DNA of 16,202 nucleotides from an uncultured Oxalobacteraceae bacterium (GTDB lineage Bacteria; Pseudomonadota; Gammaproteobacteria; Burkholderiales; Burkholderiaceae), in assembly GCA_946478765.1 (NCBI GenBank), contig CAMLDH010000054.1:1-16202 (forward strand), given 5' to 3'. Position numbers and translations under genes: made by a program. The notes below the pieces were generated by a model. It was not told where the DNA came from, did not search any database, and worked only from the letters and a program-made list of their open reading frames with translations. Every line of letters starts with the position of its first letter. Position 1 is the stretch's first letter. Shown piece after piece: positions 8,798-15,895 of this stretch.

Positions 8798-9417
8798 TGT
8801 CGCGAGCAGTTGCCCATGCGCGTTGGGTCGAGCATGCCAATGGCGTCAATCCATCGCCCGAGATGCGCGGATGGCTGACTGATCGTGTCTCTCTGACGGT
8901 GAAATTGATCGCACGCAGCACGCGTTTCCGCGTGCACTGCTTGACCCAGAGGCCGGGGCTGTGTCTGACCGATGAGTTGGCGGCGGTCCAATTGCAGCGT
9001 CGTGCCCGGGTGCAGGAGCGCGAAGTGCTGCTGGAATGCGATGACGTACCGGTCGTGTTCGCGCATACCATTGTGCCGCTCAATGCAACCGCATCCGACT
9101 GGCCGTTTTTCAGCGCGCTGGGTGAGCGCTCGCTCGGGACCACCTTGTTCGGCGATCCGCAGGTGGTGCGCGGCGCACTGCATTTTGCGCGCCTGCGATC
9201 GGAGCATCCGCTCGCGCGCCGCGCGTGCCAGGCGCTGGGCGTGGACCAGTTGGATGGTCCGCTTTATGCTCGTCGTTGTTTGTTCCGCCGTAAAAACGGT
9301 TTGCTGCTCGTCACTGAAGTGTTCCTGCCTGCTATCACGGATATCGGCAAGCGAAGCAAAGCCCTGAAAAAAACTGTCCCAGCCGCCGAGCACGCGCTTG
9401 TCGACATGGCGTCTTAA
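8797..9417 (+). CDS. ubiC: Chorismate pyruvate-lyase
   Basis: Converts chorismate to 4-hydroxybenzoate and pyruvate, the first committed step of ubiquinone synthesis. It has 206 residues; E. coli UbiC is about 165, and the extra length is at both ends. Recognisable parts are RVQEREVLLE (71-80) with the product-binding Arg75, then LGERSLGTTLFGDP (108-121), FARLRSEHPLARR, and YARRCLFRRKNGLLLVTEVF (157-176), in which Glu174 should be the catalytic acid. The ATG at 8797 shares a base with the previous stop. A longer in-frame start at 8767 lies inside the esterase gene and lacks support. It sits between the esterase and the exoribonuclease. It draws on the same pathway as aroQ and aroE in this window. 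Confidence 0.9.
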   Translation: MSRAVAHARWVEHANGVNPSPEMRGWLTDRVSLTVKLIARSTRFRVHCLTQRPGLCLTDELAAVQLQRRARVQEREVLLECDDVPVVFAHTIVPLNATASDWPFFSALGERSLGTTLFGDPQVVRGALHFARLRSEHPLARRACQALGVDQLDGPLYARRCLFRRKNGLLLVTEVFLPAITDIGKRSKALKKTVPAAEHALVDMAS

Positions 9418-9435
9418 TCAAAAGCAAAGTAATTG

Positions 9436-11469
9436 ATGAATCTATTTTTTGAAGAATCCGGCGACTTTAAAGCGGGCGTCGTCTTGTCGCAACAAGGCGA
9501 GGCATATCAGGTCGAGATGCAAACCGGCAAGCGCACCAAGGTCAAGGCGAAGGATGTGCTGTTGCAATTTGCGTCGCCGGCGCCGGCCGAATTGTTGAGC
9601 GATGCCCATGGCATCGCGGACGACATTGATCTTGATTTTCTATGGGAAGTGGCTGGGCAGGAAGAGTTCGGTTTCGCCGATCTGGGCACCGAATATTTTG
9701 GGCATGCGCCGAAGCCGCACGAGGCAGCGGGTTTGCTGTTGAAATTGCACACGGCGCCGATTTACTTTTACAAGAAAGGCAAAGGCCGTTACAAGGCCGC
9801 ACCGGAAGCGTCGCTCAAAGCGGCTCTGGCCGGCGTCGAGAAAAAGAAGCAGCAGGCGCTGGTGCAGGCGCAATACGTCGAAGAGCTGAAAGCCCATCGC
9901 TTGCCGGATGCAATGAAGCCGTTGGCATTGCAATTGCTGTTCAAGCCGGACAAGAATGGGATTGAATACAAGGCGCTCGAAGCGGCATGCAGTGATTTGC
10001 AGACAACGCCGCAACGTTTGATGCTGGCCGTCGGCGGCATTGCATCGCCCAAGGATTTGCATTTCTCAAAATTTTTGTTCGAATCATTCCCGAAGGGCAC
10101 CGGCTTTCCGGTAATCGGGATACCCGCCGCGCCGTCATTGCCGATCGCAGAGGTGCAGGCATTCTCGATCGACGATGTGACGACGACCGAAATCGATGAT
10201 GCGTTTTCAGTGACGGCGCTGCCCGATGGCAAAGTGCGCATCGGCATACATATCGCGGCGCCTGCGCTAGGCATCAAGCGCGACGACGCCATCGATGCGA
10301 TTGCGCGGCAGCGCCTGTCCACCGTGTATATGCCGGGCGACAAAATCACGATGCTGCCGGATGCGCTGGTTGCGTCGTTTACCTTGGCGGAGGGTAAAAC
10401 CTGTCCCGCAGTGTCGCTGTACGCGACACTCGATCCGGCAGACTGGTCCGTAGTCGCAACCGAAACCAGGGCGGAAGCGGTGCCGATTGCGGCCAACTTG
10501 CGCCATAACGACCTGGATGCGCTGGTCACCGAAGAAAGCCTGGCGGCGGGTGCCGGCGAGTATCGGCATAAAGCGGATATCGCATTGCTGTGGCAATGGG
10601 CGCAGGTGCTGGAAAAAGGCCGCATGGCCAAGCGCGAAAGCTTCGGCTTGAAACCGGAACAGACCAATCGCGTCGATTTCAATTTTTACGTTGAAGACGA
10701 TGTGGTCACGATTCAGCGCCGCAAGCGCGGTGCGCCGCTCGACAAGATCGTTGCCGAACTCATGATTTTTGCCAACAGTACCTGGGGCAAGTTGATGCAC
10801 GAGCATGGCGTACCGGGAATCTATCGCAGCCAGGGCGGCGGCAGCGGCGGCTGGGCCGCCAAGATGCAGGTGCGGATGGTTACGCATGCGGCGCCGCATC
10901 AAGGGTTGGGCGTCGATCAATATGCGTGGAGCACATCGCCGTTGCGGCGCTATACCGATCTGGTGAACCAATGGCAAATCCTCGCGTGTGTCGAGCATGG
11001 CGTGACCGCGCCGCTGGTGGCGCCGTTCAAGCCGCGCGACGCGGACTTGTTCGCGATCGTATCCGCATTCGATGCCGCCTATAGCGCGTACGGCGATTTC
11101 CAATCGAATATGGAGCGCTACTGGTGCCTGCGCTGGCTCGCGCAGGAAAGCGCAAGACAGGTCGAGGCCGTCGTGCTGAAAGATGAAGTGTTGCGCTTGA
11201 CCGATATTCCGCTGATTATCCGCTTGCCCGGCATGCCCCAGGCGGCGCGCGGCACCCAGGTGAAACTGGATCTGATTCGGTGGGACGAAGTCGACTTGTC
11301 GATCGAGGCGCGCCTGCTCGAAATTGCCAATGCCGCAACTGCGGATGCGGTCGATGAATCGGTTGAAGAAATCGATGAAGAACAGAATGAAGCGGTGCGC
11401 GATCCCGTTATCGAGATCGCCCCTGGTCCTGATGATAGTCGGATCAGTGCGGAACCGGTGCCGGAGTGA
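9436..11469 (+). CDS. RNB-domain 3'-5' exoribonuclease (RNase II/R family)
   Basis: Processive 3'-5' RNA exonuclease by family. It has 677 residues from the ATG at 9436; an adjacent TTG at 9433 would add one. The N-terminal 200 residues are unlike classical cold-shock domains of E. coli RNase II/R. The RNB core starts at FSIDDVTTTEIDDAF, giving Asp246, Glu252, Asp254 and Asp255 at the four metal-ligand positions. The second is Glu, where E. coli RNase II has Asp. IHIAAPALGI, VYMPGDKITMLP and the TSPLRRYTDLVNQ motif are normal for RNB. The C-terminal 100 residues look like a weak S1/OB part and then an acidic Glu/Asp tail. No strong ribosome binding site is visible. I leave the symbol empty because rnb and rnr cannot be told apart. 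Confidence 0.93.
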   Translation: MNLFFEESGDFKAGVVLSQQGEAYQVEMQTGKRTKVKAKDVLLQFASPAPAELLSDAHGIADDIDLDFLWEVAGQEEFGFADLGTEYFGHAPKPHEAAGLLLKLHTAPIYFYKKGKGRYKAAPEASLKAALAGVEKKKQQALVQAQYVEELKAHRLPDAMKPLALQLLFKPDKNGIEYKALEAACSDLQTTPQRLMLAVGGIASPKDLHFSKFLFESFPKGTGFPVIGIPAAPSLPIAEVQAFSIDDVTTTEIDDAFSVTALPDGKVRIGIHIAAPALGIKRDDAIDAIARQRLSTVYMPGDKITMLPDALVASFTLAEGKTCPAVSLYATLDPADWSVVATETRAEAVPIAANLRHNDLDALVTEESLAAGAGEYRHKADIALLWQWAQVLEKGRMAKRESFGLKPEQTNRVDFNFYVEDDVVTIQRRKRGAPLDKIVAELMIFANSTWGKLMHEHGVPGIYRSQGGGSGGWAAKMQVRMVTHAAPHQGLGVDQYAWSTSPLRRYTDLVNQWQILACVEHGVTAPLVAPFKPRDADLFAIVSAFDAAYSAYGDFQSNMERYWCLRWLAQESARQVEAVVLKDEVLRLTDIPLIIRLPGMPQAARGTQVKLDLIRWDEVDLSIEARLLEIANAATADAVDESVEEIDEEQNEAVRDPVIEIAPGPDDSRISAEPVPE

Positions 11470-11536
11470 ATTGCGTTTAAAAAGTGAAGCTTTGCCGTAA
11501 AATTCATTCCTTTAGTCAACACCAACCACGTCTCGT

Positions 11537-12433
11537 TTGAAGCTGATTCTCGAAAACCGCACCCTGTCCATCGCCATCGCCCTCTCGGTGCTGGCGCATG
11601 GCGCATTGCTCGCGGTGCGTTTTGCGGCACCCGATGCGTTCCGCTTCCAGCCCACCGATCCGGGGCTGGAAGTCATTCTGGTAAACGCAAAGCACGACAG
11701 GAAACCGTTGACTGCCGATGCCTTGGCGCAGGCGAACCTGGACGGTGGCGGCAATACGGATGCCGGCAGAGCCAAGTCGCCGTTGCCGGACATGCGCAAG
11801 AGCGAAGACGGCGACAGCGCCAAGGCAGCCAAACGCCGGATCGCAGAGCTGGAAGAACAACAGCGCAAACTGATGGCGCAACTCAAAAAGAAGACCCCGT
11901 TTGCAGCGCCCTTGATCAGGAATCCGGACCAGCAGAAACAGCCGCCGCCACAGCCCGACGCTCTCGATGTATTGGACAGTGCGAAGATGATCGCGCGTCG
12001 TGAAGCGGAGATCGCAAAAAATATCGAGGATTACAACAAGCGTCCGAAGAAGACGCAGATTACACCCAGTACGCGCGAGGTCGGTTATGCAATGTATTAC
12101 AAGACGCTGCAAGACCGGATTGAAAAAATCGGTACGCTGAATTTCCCGCAGCAGGACGGCAGGAAATTGTACGGCGAGCTGGTGATTTATATTCCGGTTT
12201 TTCAGGACGGCACGATTTACGAAAAGGATGGCGGGCCGCGCGTCGAACGCAGTTCGGGCAATGGCGCGCTGGATCGCGCTGCGCTGCGTATCGTGCGTCG
12301 TGCAGCGCCGTTCGGCAAGTTTCCGCAGAATATGCGTTCGAACGACAAGGATGAGGTCTGGGAAATCATCACGCGCTTCAAGTTTACCCGCGAAGATGCG
12401 CTGGAAGCCGAATTAGGGGGAGGGAAACACTAA
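11537..12433 (+). CDS. TonB-like energy transducer protein
   Basis: 298 residues, inner-membrane anchored and spanning the periplasm; by family it passes proton-motive energy to outer-membrane receptors, but the partner is unknown. One membrane segment lies at 10-28 (SIAIALSVLAHGALLAV), followed by a periplasmic linker, a short Lys/Glu/Gln coiled-coil (95-119), a Pro/Gln stretch (130-141) and a TonB C-terminal-like domain (about 184-283) with YKTLQDRIEKIGTLNFP and GNGALDRAALRIVRRAAPFG. No ATG or GTG lies between the in-frame stop at 11513 and the membrane segment, so the start must be non-ATG. TTG at 11537 is best. It has no clear ribosome binding site and follows the exoribonuclease by 67 bases. 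No exbB or exbD is in the window. Its stop shares a base with the aroE ATG. Confidence 0.87.
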   Translation: MKLILENRTLSIAIALSVLAHGALLAVRFAAPDAFRFQPTDPGLEVILVNAKHDRKPLTADALAQANLDGGGNTDAGRAKSPLPDMRKSEDGDSAKAAKRRIAELEEQQRKLMAQLKKKTPFAAPLIRNPDQQKQPPPQPDALDVLDSAKMIARREAEIAKNIEDYNKRPKKTQITPSTREVGYAMYYKTLQDRIEKIGTLNFPQQDGRKLYGELVIYIPVFQDGTIYEKDGGPRVERSSGNGALDRAALRIVRRAAPFGKFPQNMRSNDKDEVWEIITRFKFTREDALEAELGGGKH

Positions 12434-13263
12434 TGGGAATGCCTGACCGCTATGGCGTGATCGGACACCCGATCGCGCACAGCAAATCGCCGGATATCCA
12501 TGCGCGCTTTGCTGCGCAGACCAAACAGGATTTGCTATACGAACGGCTGCCTGCGCCGCTGGATGGCTTCGTCGAGACCGTGCAGCGTTTCATGCAGCAG
12601 GGCGGCAAGGGGCTGAACGTCACGGTGCCTTTCAAGCTGGAGGCGCATGTGCTGGCAACGGAATTGACCGAGCGGGCGCGGGCGGCGGGCGCGGTCAACA
12701 CGCTGACCTGCGAGCCGGGCGCGAGTGGCGGCCTGATATTGGGAGACAACACCGATGGCGTCGGACTGGTTGCGGATATCGTGCGCAATGCCGGCGTCAG
12801 CGTGGCCGGCAAGCGAGTGTTGTTGCTCGGCGCCGGCGGCGCGGCGCGCGGCGTGCTGTTGCCGCTGTTGAAAGAACAGCCGGCCGAACTGGTCATCGCC
12901 AATCGCACCGAGTCGAAAGCGATCGCGCTGGCGCAGCAATTCGCGGAAAGGGGCAATGTCAGCGCCAGCGATTTCACATCGTTGCAGCAGGCGTTCGATA
13001 TCGTCATCAATGCCACATCGGCCAGTCTCGCCACCGATGTGCCGTCGATTTCACCCATCGTGTTCGGCGCACATGCATTCGCCTATGACATGATGTACGG
13101 CAAGGACTCGACCGTTTTCATGCGCTTCGCAGAGCAGCATGGCGCGGCGGTGCGAGATGGCTTGGGCATGCTGGTCGAGCAGGCCGCCGAATCGTTTTTT
13201 GTCTGGCGCGGTGTGAGACCGGAGACCGCCTCCGTATTTGCGGAGTTGCGCGCCACGATTTAA
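12433..13263 (+). CDS. aroE: Shikimate dehydrogenase
   Basis: NADPH-dependent reduction of 3-dehydroshikimate to shikimate, the step after AroQ. It has 276 residues, normal length. The substrate domain shows [14 protein letters not shown] (7-20) and NVTVPFK (62-68) with catalytic Lys68. DNTDGVG (105-111) holds catalytic Asp108. The nucleotide-binding domain has GAGGAARGV (133-141) and ANRTESKA, whose Arg after Asn is the usual NADP(H) selector. It starts by a TAATG overlap with the tonB-like gene, preceded by a strong AGGGGGAGGGA ribosome binding site. A second ATG two codons later is also possible. It is followed by mtgA at 34 bases. Confidence 0.98.
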   Translation: MGMPDRYGVIGHPIAHSKSPDIHARFAAQTKQDLLYERLPAPLDGFVETVQRFMQQGGKGLNVTVPFKLEAHVLATELTERARAAGAVNTLTCEPGASGGLILGDNTDGVGLVADIVRNAGVSVAGKRVLLLGAGGAARGVLLPLLKEQPAELVIANRTESKAIALAQQFAERGNVSASDFTSLQQAFDIVINATSASLATDVPSISPIVFGAHAFAYDMMYGKDSTVFMRFAEQHGAAVRDGLGMLVEQAAESFFVWRGVRPETASVFAELRATI

Positions 13264-13297
13264 TTCGTCATTCCGTTCAAGCAGGAAAAAAACAAGA

Positions 13298-13993
13298 ATG
13301 AACATTCTGCGCAAATTGCTGTTGTGGCTGATCGCCGTGCCGGTTGCCATCGTGCTGGCAATACAGCTGTATTTTTTTGTCCAGATATGGTGGTGGGTCG
13401 ACCACAATCCGGCGTCCACCAGTTTCATGCGGCACCAGCGCGATTTGCTGCAGAAAAAAAATCCGAATGTCAGGTTGCAGCATAAATGGGTCGCTTACGA
13501 CCACATCTCGAATAACCTCAAGCGCGCGATCATTGCGTCGGAAGATTCCAACTTCTCCGAGCATGAAGGGGTCGACTGGAAGGCGATGCAAAAAGCATTT
13601 GAAAAAAACACCAAAAAGGGCAAGGTGGTCGCAGGCGGATCCACTATCACGCAGCAGCTTGCGAAAAACCTGTTCCTCTCAGGTGAGCGCAGTTATCTGC
13701 GCAAAGCGCAGGAATTCATCATTACCTACATGCTTGAATTTCTGATGGATAAGGAACGCATCTTCGAAATTTATCTCAATGTCGTTGAATGGGGCGGCGG
13801 CGTCTTCGGCGCCGAGGCTGCGGCCCGCCACTATTACGGCATATCTGCCGCCAGTTTGAGTGCGGATCAGGCGGCGAGACTGGCAGTGATGTTGCCGAAT
13901 CCGCGGTTTTTCGACCGGAATCCGGGATCCGGTTATCTGGCGCGCCGCACGGGTTTGATTTTGCGCCGCATGGGTGCGGCGGAACTGCCGTGA
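13298..13993 (+). CDS. mtgA: Monofunctional biosynthetic peptidoglycan transglycosylase
   Basis: Inner-membrane GT51 enzyme that polymerises lipid II into glycan strands and has no penicillin-binding domain. It has 231 residues, the usual length. A membrane anchor lies at about 7-31. The GT51 motifs are in order: [11 protein letters not shown] (81-91) with catalytic Glu82, [15 protein letters not shown] (113-127), RKAQE (135-139) and [17 protein letters not shown] (150-166), and the fold ends normally. The ATG at 13298 has an AGGA site about 12 bases upstream. An upstream start at 13238 would overlap aroE and adds non-family residues. The pairing with aroE is common in Burkholderiales. The stop overlaps a possible GTG start of the next gene. 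Confidence 0.97.
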   Translation: MNILRKLLLWLIAVPVAIVLAIQLYFFVQIWWWVDHNPASTSFMRHQRDLLQKKNPNVRLQHKWVAYDHISNNLKRAIIASEDSNFSEHEGVDWKAMQKAFEKNTKKGKVVAGGSTITQQLAKNLFLSGERSYLRKAQEFIITYMLEFLMDKERIFEIYLNVVEWGGGVFGAEAAARHYYGISAASLSADQAARLAVMLPNPRFFDRNPGSGYLARRTGLILRRMGAAELP

Positions 13994-14034
13994 AAATAAA
14001 GGGAGTAAGGCGGTTTTCAGGAAATCGCCTAAGC

Positions 14035-14442
14035 ATGCAACTGGCCTATCAACGCGGTGCGCTCAGCTTGCTATGGTGCGCCGTTTTCGTCGGACTTTTC
14101 ACGCTTGCCGCGATGGCGCTATTGTTCTCGTGGCGTTACGAGCGCAATATTTTTGCCGAAGGCTGGTCGCGCCTGATGCGCACTGCCGAGATACAAGCCT
14201 TGCAGAAAACCGCGGATCACGTGAAATCCGGCGAATCCGCTGCCATTCTCACATGCACGATCGATGGCAAGGTGGTGTATTCCAACGTGGAATGCAATGC
14301 GAAAAATCCCGCCAGCCGCAAAGTGCAGTTGTACGATCCGCAAGGGATTGAGCCACCGAAAACACCGCCTCCGACCGCCGTGGAAAAGGATGTGCCGAGC
14401 GATGTCAGGAGCAAGATGATCGAGAAGGCGATTTCGCGTTAA
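14035..14442 (+). CDS. Small membrane protein with DUF4124-like periplasmic domain
   Basis: 135 residues from the ATG at 14035, function unknown. One membrane segment lies at about 10-32 (SLLWCAVFVGLFTLAAMALL), then a periplasmic part with LTCTIDGKVVYSNVECNAK. This resembles the DUF4124 pattern in which a Cys precedes a Gly-x-Val-x-Tyr-Ser strand and a second Cys follows, so a disulfide is likely. A Pro-rich linker and a basic tail finish it. An alternative GTG start at 13990 overlaps the mtgA stop as GTGA and would add 15 mostly basic residues; coupling makes it possible. An AGGAAA site precedes the ATG at a rather long spacing. Translation further upstream would run through mtgA in another frame and is rejected. 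It is probably the last gene of the mpl run. Confidence 0.7.
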   Translation: MQLAYQRGALSLLWCAVFVGLFTLAAMALLFSWRYERNIFAEGWSRLMRTAEIQALQKTADHVKSGESAAILTCTIDGKVVYSNVECNAKNPASRKVQLYDPQGIEPPKTPPPTAVEKDVPSDVRSKMIEKAISR

Positions 14443-14716
14443 TGTGGCTTGCCTCTCCATATCGTTAAAAGTTACACTTGCGCTGTTTTCATTAACGGAG
14501 ACCCGTCTTGGGTAGTCCTAGTACCAGTTATCCGCCGTCAATCGACGGCAACCCGGCGAGATAGCGCTCCGTTTTCATGCAAGCGCCGCTCGCCGCAGTG
14601 TGGTGGGCAGGCGCGTCCAGGCCAAATCATGGCCGCGTTCCCAGAGATTAATGAGCCTGCAAGCGATCTTGCAGGAGCACTGCGCATTTGACCGGAATGC
14701 GCAGGAGAGGAAGCGC
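14443..14716 (+). promoter_or_regulatory. Structured leader region upstream of corA
   Basis: This 274-base gap holds no convincing gene but several perfect inverted repeats. AACGGAG (14494-14500) pairs with CTCCGTT (14567-14573) and closes an element that contains GCCGTC/GACGGC (14534-14539/14544-14549, loop AATC). Within it GGGT (14510-14513) can pair with ACCC on either side (14501-14504 or 14551-14554). Further down are CCTGCAAG/CTTGCAGG (14656-14675, loop CGAT) and CTGCGCATT/AATGCGCAG (14680-14704, 7-base loop). I do not see the M-box or yybP-ykoY core sequences. A role in metal control of corA is an inference from position. No convincing promoter was found. Confidence 0.5.
14703..14707 (+). 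promoter_or_regulatory. corA: corA ribosome binding site, partly inside a hairpin
   Basis: AGGAG lies 9 bases before the ATG at 14717 and decides that start over the in-frame ATG at 14651 and the further upstream start at 14600. Its first two bases are the last two pairs of the 9-base-pair stem 14680-14704. The 7-mer GGAGAGG here (14704-14710) is fully complementary to CCTCTCC at 14452-14458. Confidence 0.7.
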
Positions 14717-15682
14717 ATGATCAATGTATTCATTTTGCAAAATGGCCGCCTGAACCAGGTCAATATCGAAAGCCGCGCCGACCTTGAGAACGCGGTGCCG
14801 GTATGGGTCGATCTGACCGACCCGAATGACGATGAGCGGGCGTGGGTCAAAAGCATCTACGGCGTCACCTTGCCTGGCGAAGATGAAGTAAAAGACATCG
14901 AAGCATCCGCCCGTTACTACGAAGCGGAAAATGGCGATCTCCATCTGCGCACGGATTTCCTGCTCGAAGAAGACGATGGCCCGTCGCGTGTTATTACCGT
15001 CGCCTTCATTCTAGCCAAGAACATGCTGTTTTCGGTGCACACCGATGACTTGCCGGTGTTCCGGCTGGTGCGCATGCGGGCGCGTTCGCGTCCCGGCTCC
15101 ATCGGCGACTACAAGGATGTCCTGCTCGATCTGTATGCCACCGATGCGGAGTATTCCGCCGATGCGCTGGAAGGCATTTATCAAAGCCTGGAAGAGGTCA
15201 GCCGCAGCGTGTTGCAAAAAGAGCTGACCGATCAGGATGCTGCTGCCGTACTGAATGCGATCGCGCAAGAGGAAGATCTGAATGGCCGTATCCGTCGCAA
15301 CATGATGGACACGCGCCGTGCGGTGAGCTTTCTGATGCGCGGCCGGCAGCTCAATTCCGATCAGTTCGAAGAGGCGCGCCAGATCCTGCGCGATATCGAA
15401 TCGCTGGATGGCCATACTGCATTCCTGTTCGACAAGATCAACTTCCTGATGGATGCGACCGTCGGCTTCATCAACATCAACCAGAACAAGATCATCAAGA
15501 TCTTCTCGGTCGCGTCCGTGGCGTTCCTGCCGCCGACGCTGATTGCGAGTATTTACGGGATGAACTTCAAGATACTGCCGGAGTTGCAGTGGGATTGGGG
15601 TTATCCGTTTGCGCTGGTGTTGATGGTGGGTAGCGCGATTGCGCCATTCTGGTATTTCCGCCGACGCGGATGGTTAAAGTGA
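14717..15682 (+). CDS. corA: CorA-family magnesium/cobalt transporter
   Basis: Homopentameric inner-membrane channel for Mg2+, and often Co2+ and Ni2+. It has 321 residues, as expected. The cytoplasmic funnel occupies the first 255 residues (MINVFILQNGRLNQV, then VWVDLTDPNDDE, then the long helix with NMMDTRRAVSFLMRGRQL). The first membrane helix lies at about 258-280 and ends in the pore signature YGMN (Gly281-Met282-Asn283). The short loop FKILPELQWDWGYP has the acidic residue found in active CorA. The second helix lies at about 294-315 with a basic tail WYFRRRGWLK. The start at 14717 is chosen for its AGGAG site and for matching the family N-terminus. It follows a structured 274-base gap. 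Confidence 0.96.
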   Translation: MINVFILQNGRLNQVNIESRADLENAVPVWVDLTDPNDDERAWVKSIYGVTLPGEDEVKDIEASARYYEAENGDLHLRTDFLLEEDDGPSRVITVAFILAKNMLFSVHTDDLPVFRLVRMRARSRPGSIGDYKDVLLDLYATDAEYSADALEGIYQSLEEVSRSVLQKELTDQDAAAVLNAIAQEEDLNGRIRRNMMDTRRAVSFLMRGRQLNSDQFEEARQILRDIESLDGHTAFLFDKINFLMDATVGFININQNKIIKIFSVASVAFLPPTLIASIYGMNFKILPELQWDWGYPFALVLMVGSAIAPFWYFRRRGWLK

Positions 15683-15688
15683 CAGCGA

Positions 15689-15850
15689 TGTCCAAGAGCG
15701 CGTAGCGCGATTGGAAACAGCGCTGTCATCCCCGCGCAGGCGGGGATCCAGTGTCGTTAAGTTCTATACTGTCCAAGAGCGCGTAGCGCGATTGGAAACA
15801 GCGCTGTCATCCCCGCGCAGGCGGGGATCCAGTGTCGTTAAGTTCTATAC
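15689..15850. repeat. Two perfect 81-base tandem repeats after corA
   Basis: Copies at 15689-15769 and 15770-15850 are identical by eye. A third begins at 15851 (TGTTCAAGAGCGC) and diverges after about 13 bases. Each unit contains a perfect palindrome ACAGCGCTGT (first at 15717-15726) and a hairpin ATCCCCGC-GCAG-GCGGGGAT (15728-15747 and 15809-15828). The GC hairpin resembles short interspersed repeats common in betaproteobacterial intergenic regions. Two copies without spacers rule out CRISPR. The repeats begin 6 bases after the corA stop. Confidence 0.9.
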
Positions 15851-15854
15851 TGTT

Positions 15855-15884
15855 CAAGAGCGCCGGCTGAAAGCAGCGCTCTTG
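15855..15884. terminator. Hairpin between convergent corA and Nramp genes
   Basis: A perfect 9-base-pair inverted repeat, CAAGAGCGC (15855-15863) and GCGCTCTTG (15876-15884), with a 12-base middle that can form three more pairs (GCT/AGC). It lies between two convergent genes, 11 bases after the transporter stop, where a bidirectional terminator is expected. Neither strand has a long T-run after it, so termination may be weak. Its 5' arm is the start of the third, broken repeat unit. Confidence 0.45.
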
Positions 15885-15895
15885 GAAAACACAAT

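Noticed and set aside
11471..11503. TTGCGT and TAAAAT as a promoter for the tonB-like gene
   Set aside because: The spacing is 21 bases, outside the normal range, and no better -35 is present.
13789..14034. Long N-terminal extension of the DUF4124-like protein
   Set aside because: It would translate mtgA in another frame. The membrane protein makes sense from 14035 (or GTG 13990).
14443..14716. Known M-box or yybP-ykoY riboswitch upstream of corA
   Set aside because: The conserved core sequences of these classes are not visible by eye. CCGGCGAGA at 14553-14561 faintly recalls one yybP-ykoY loop but lacks the partner loop. A covariance-model search would settle it.
15689..15863. CRISPR array
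   Set aside because: The two 81-base units are contiguous and identical with no unique spacers, and no cas gene is present.
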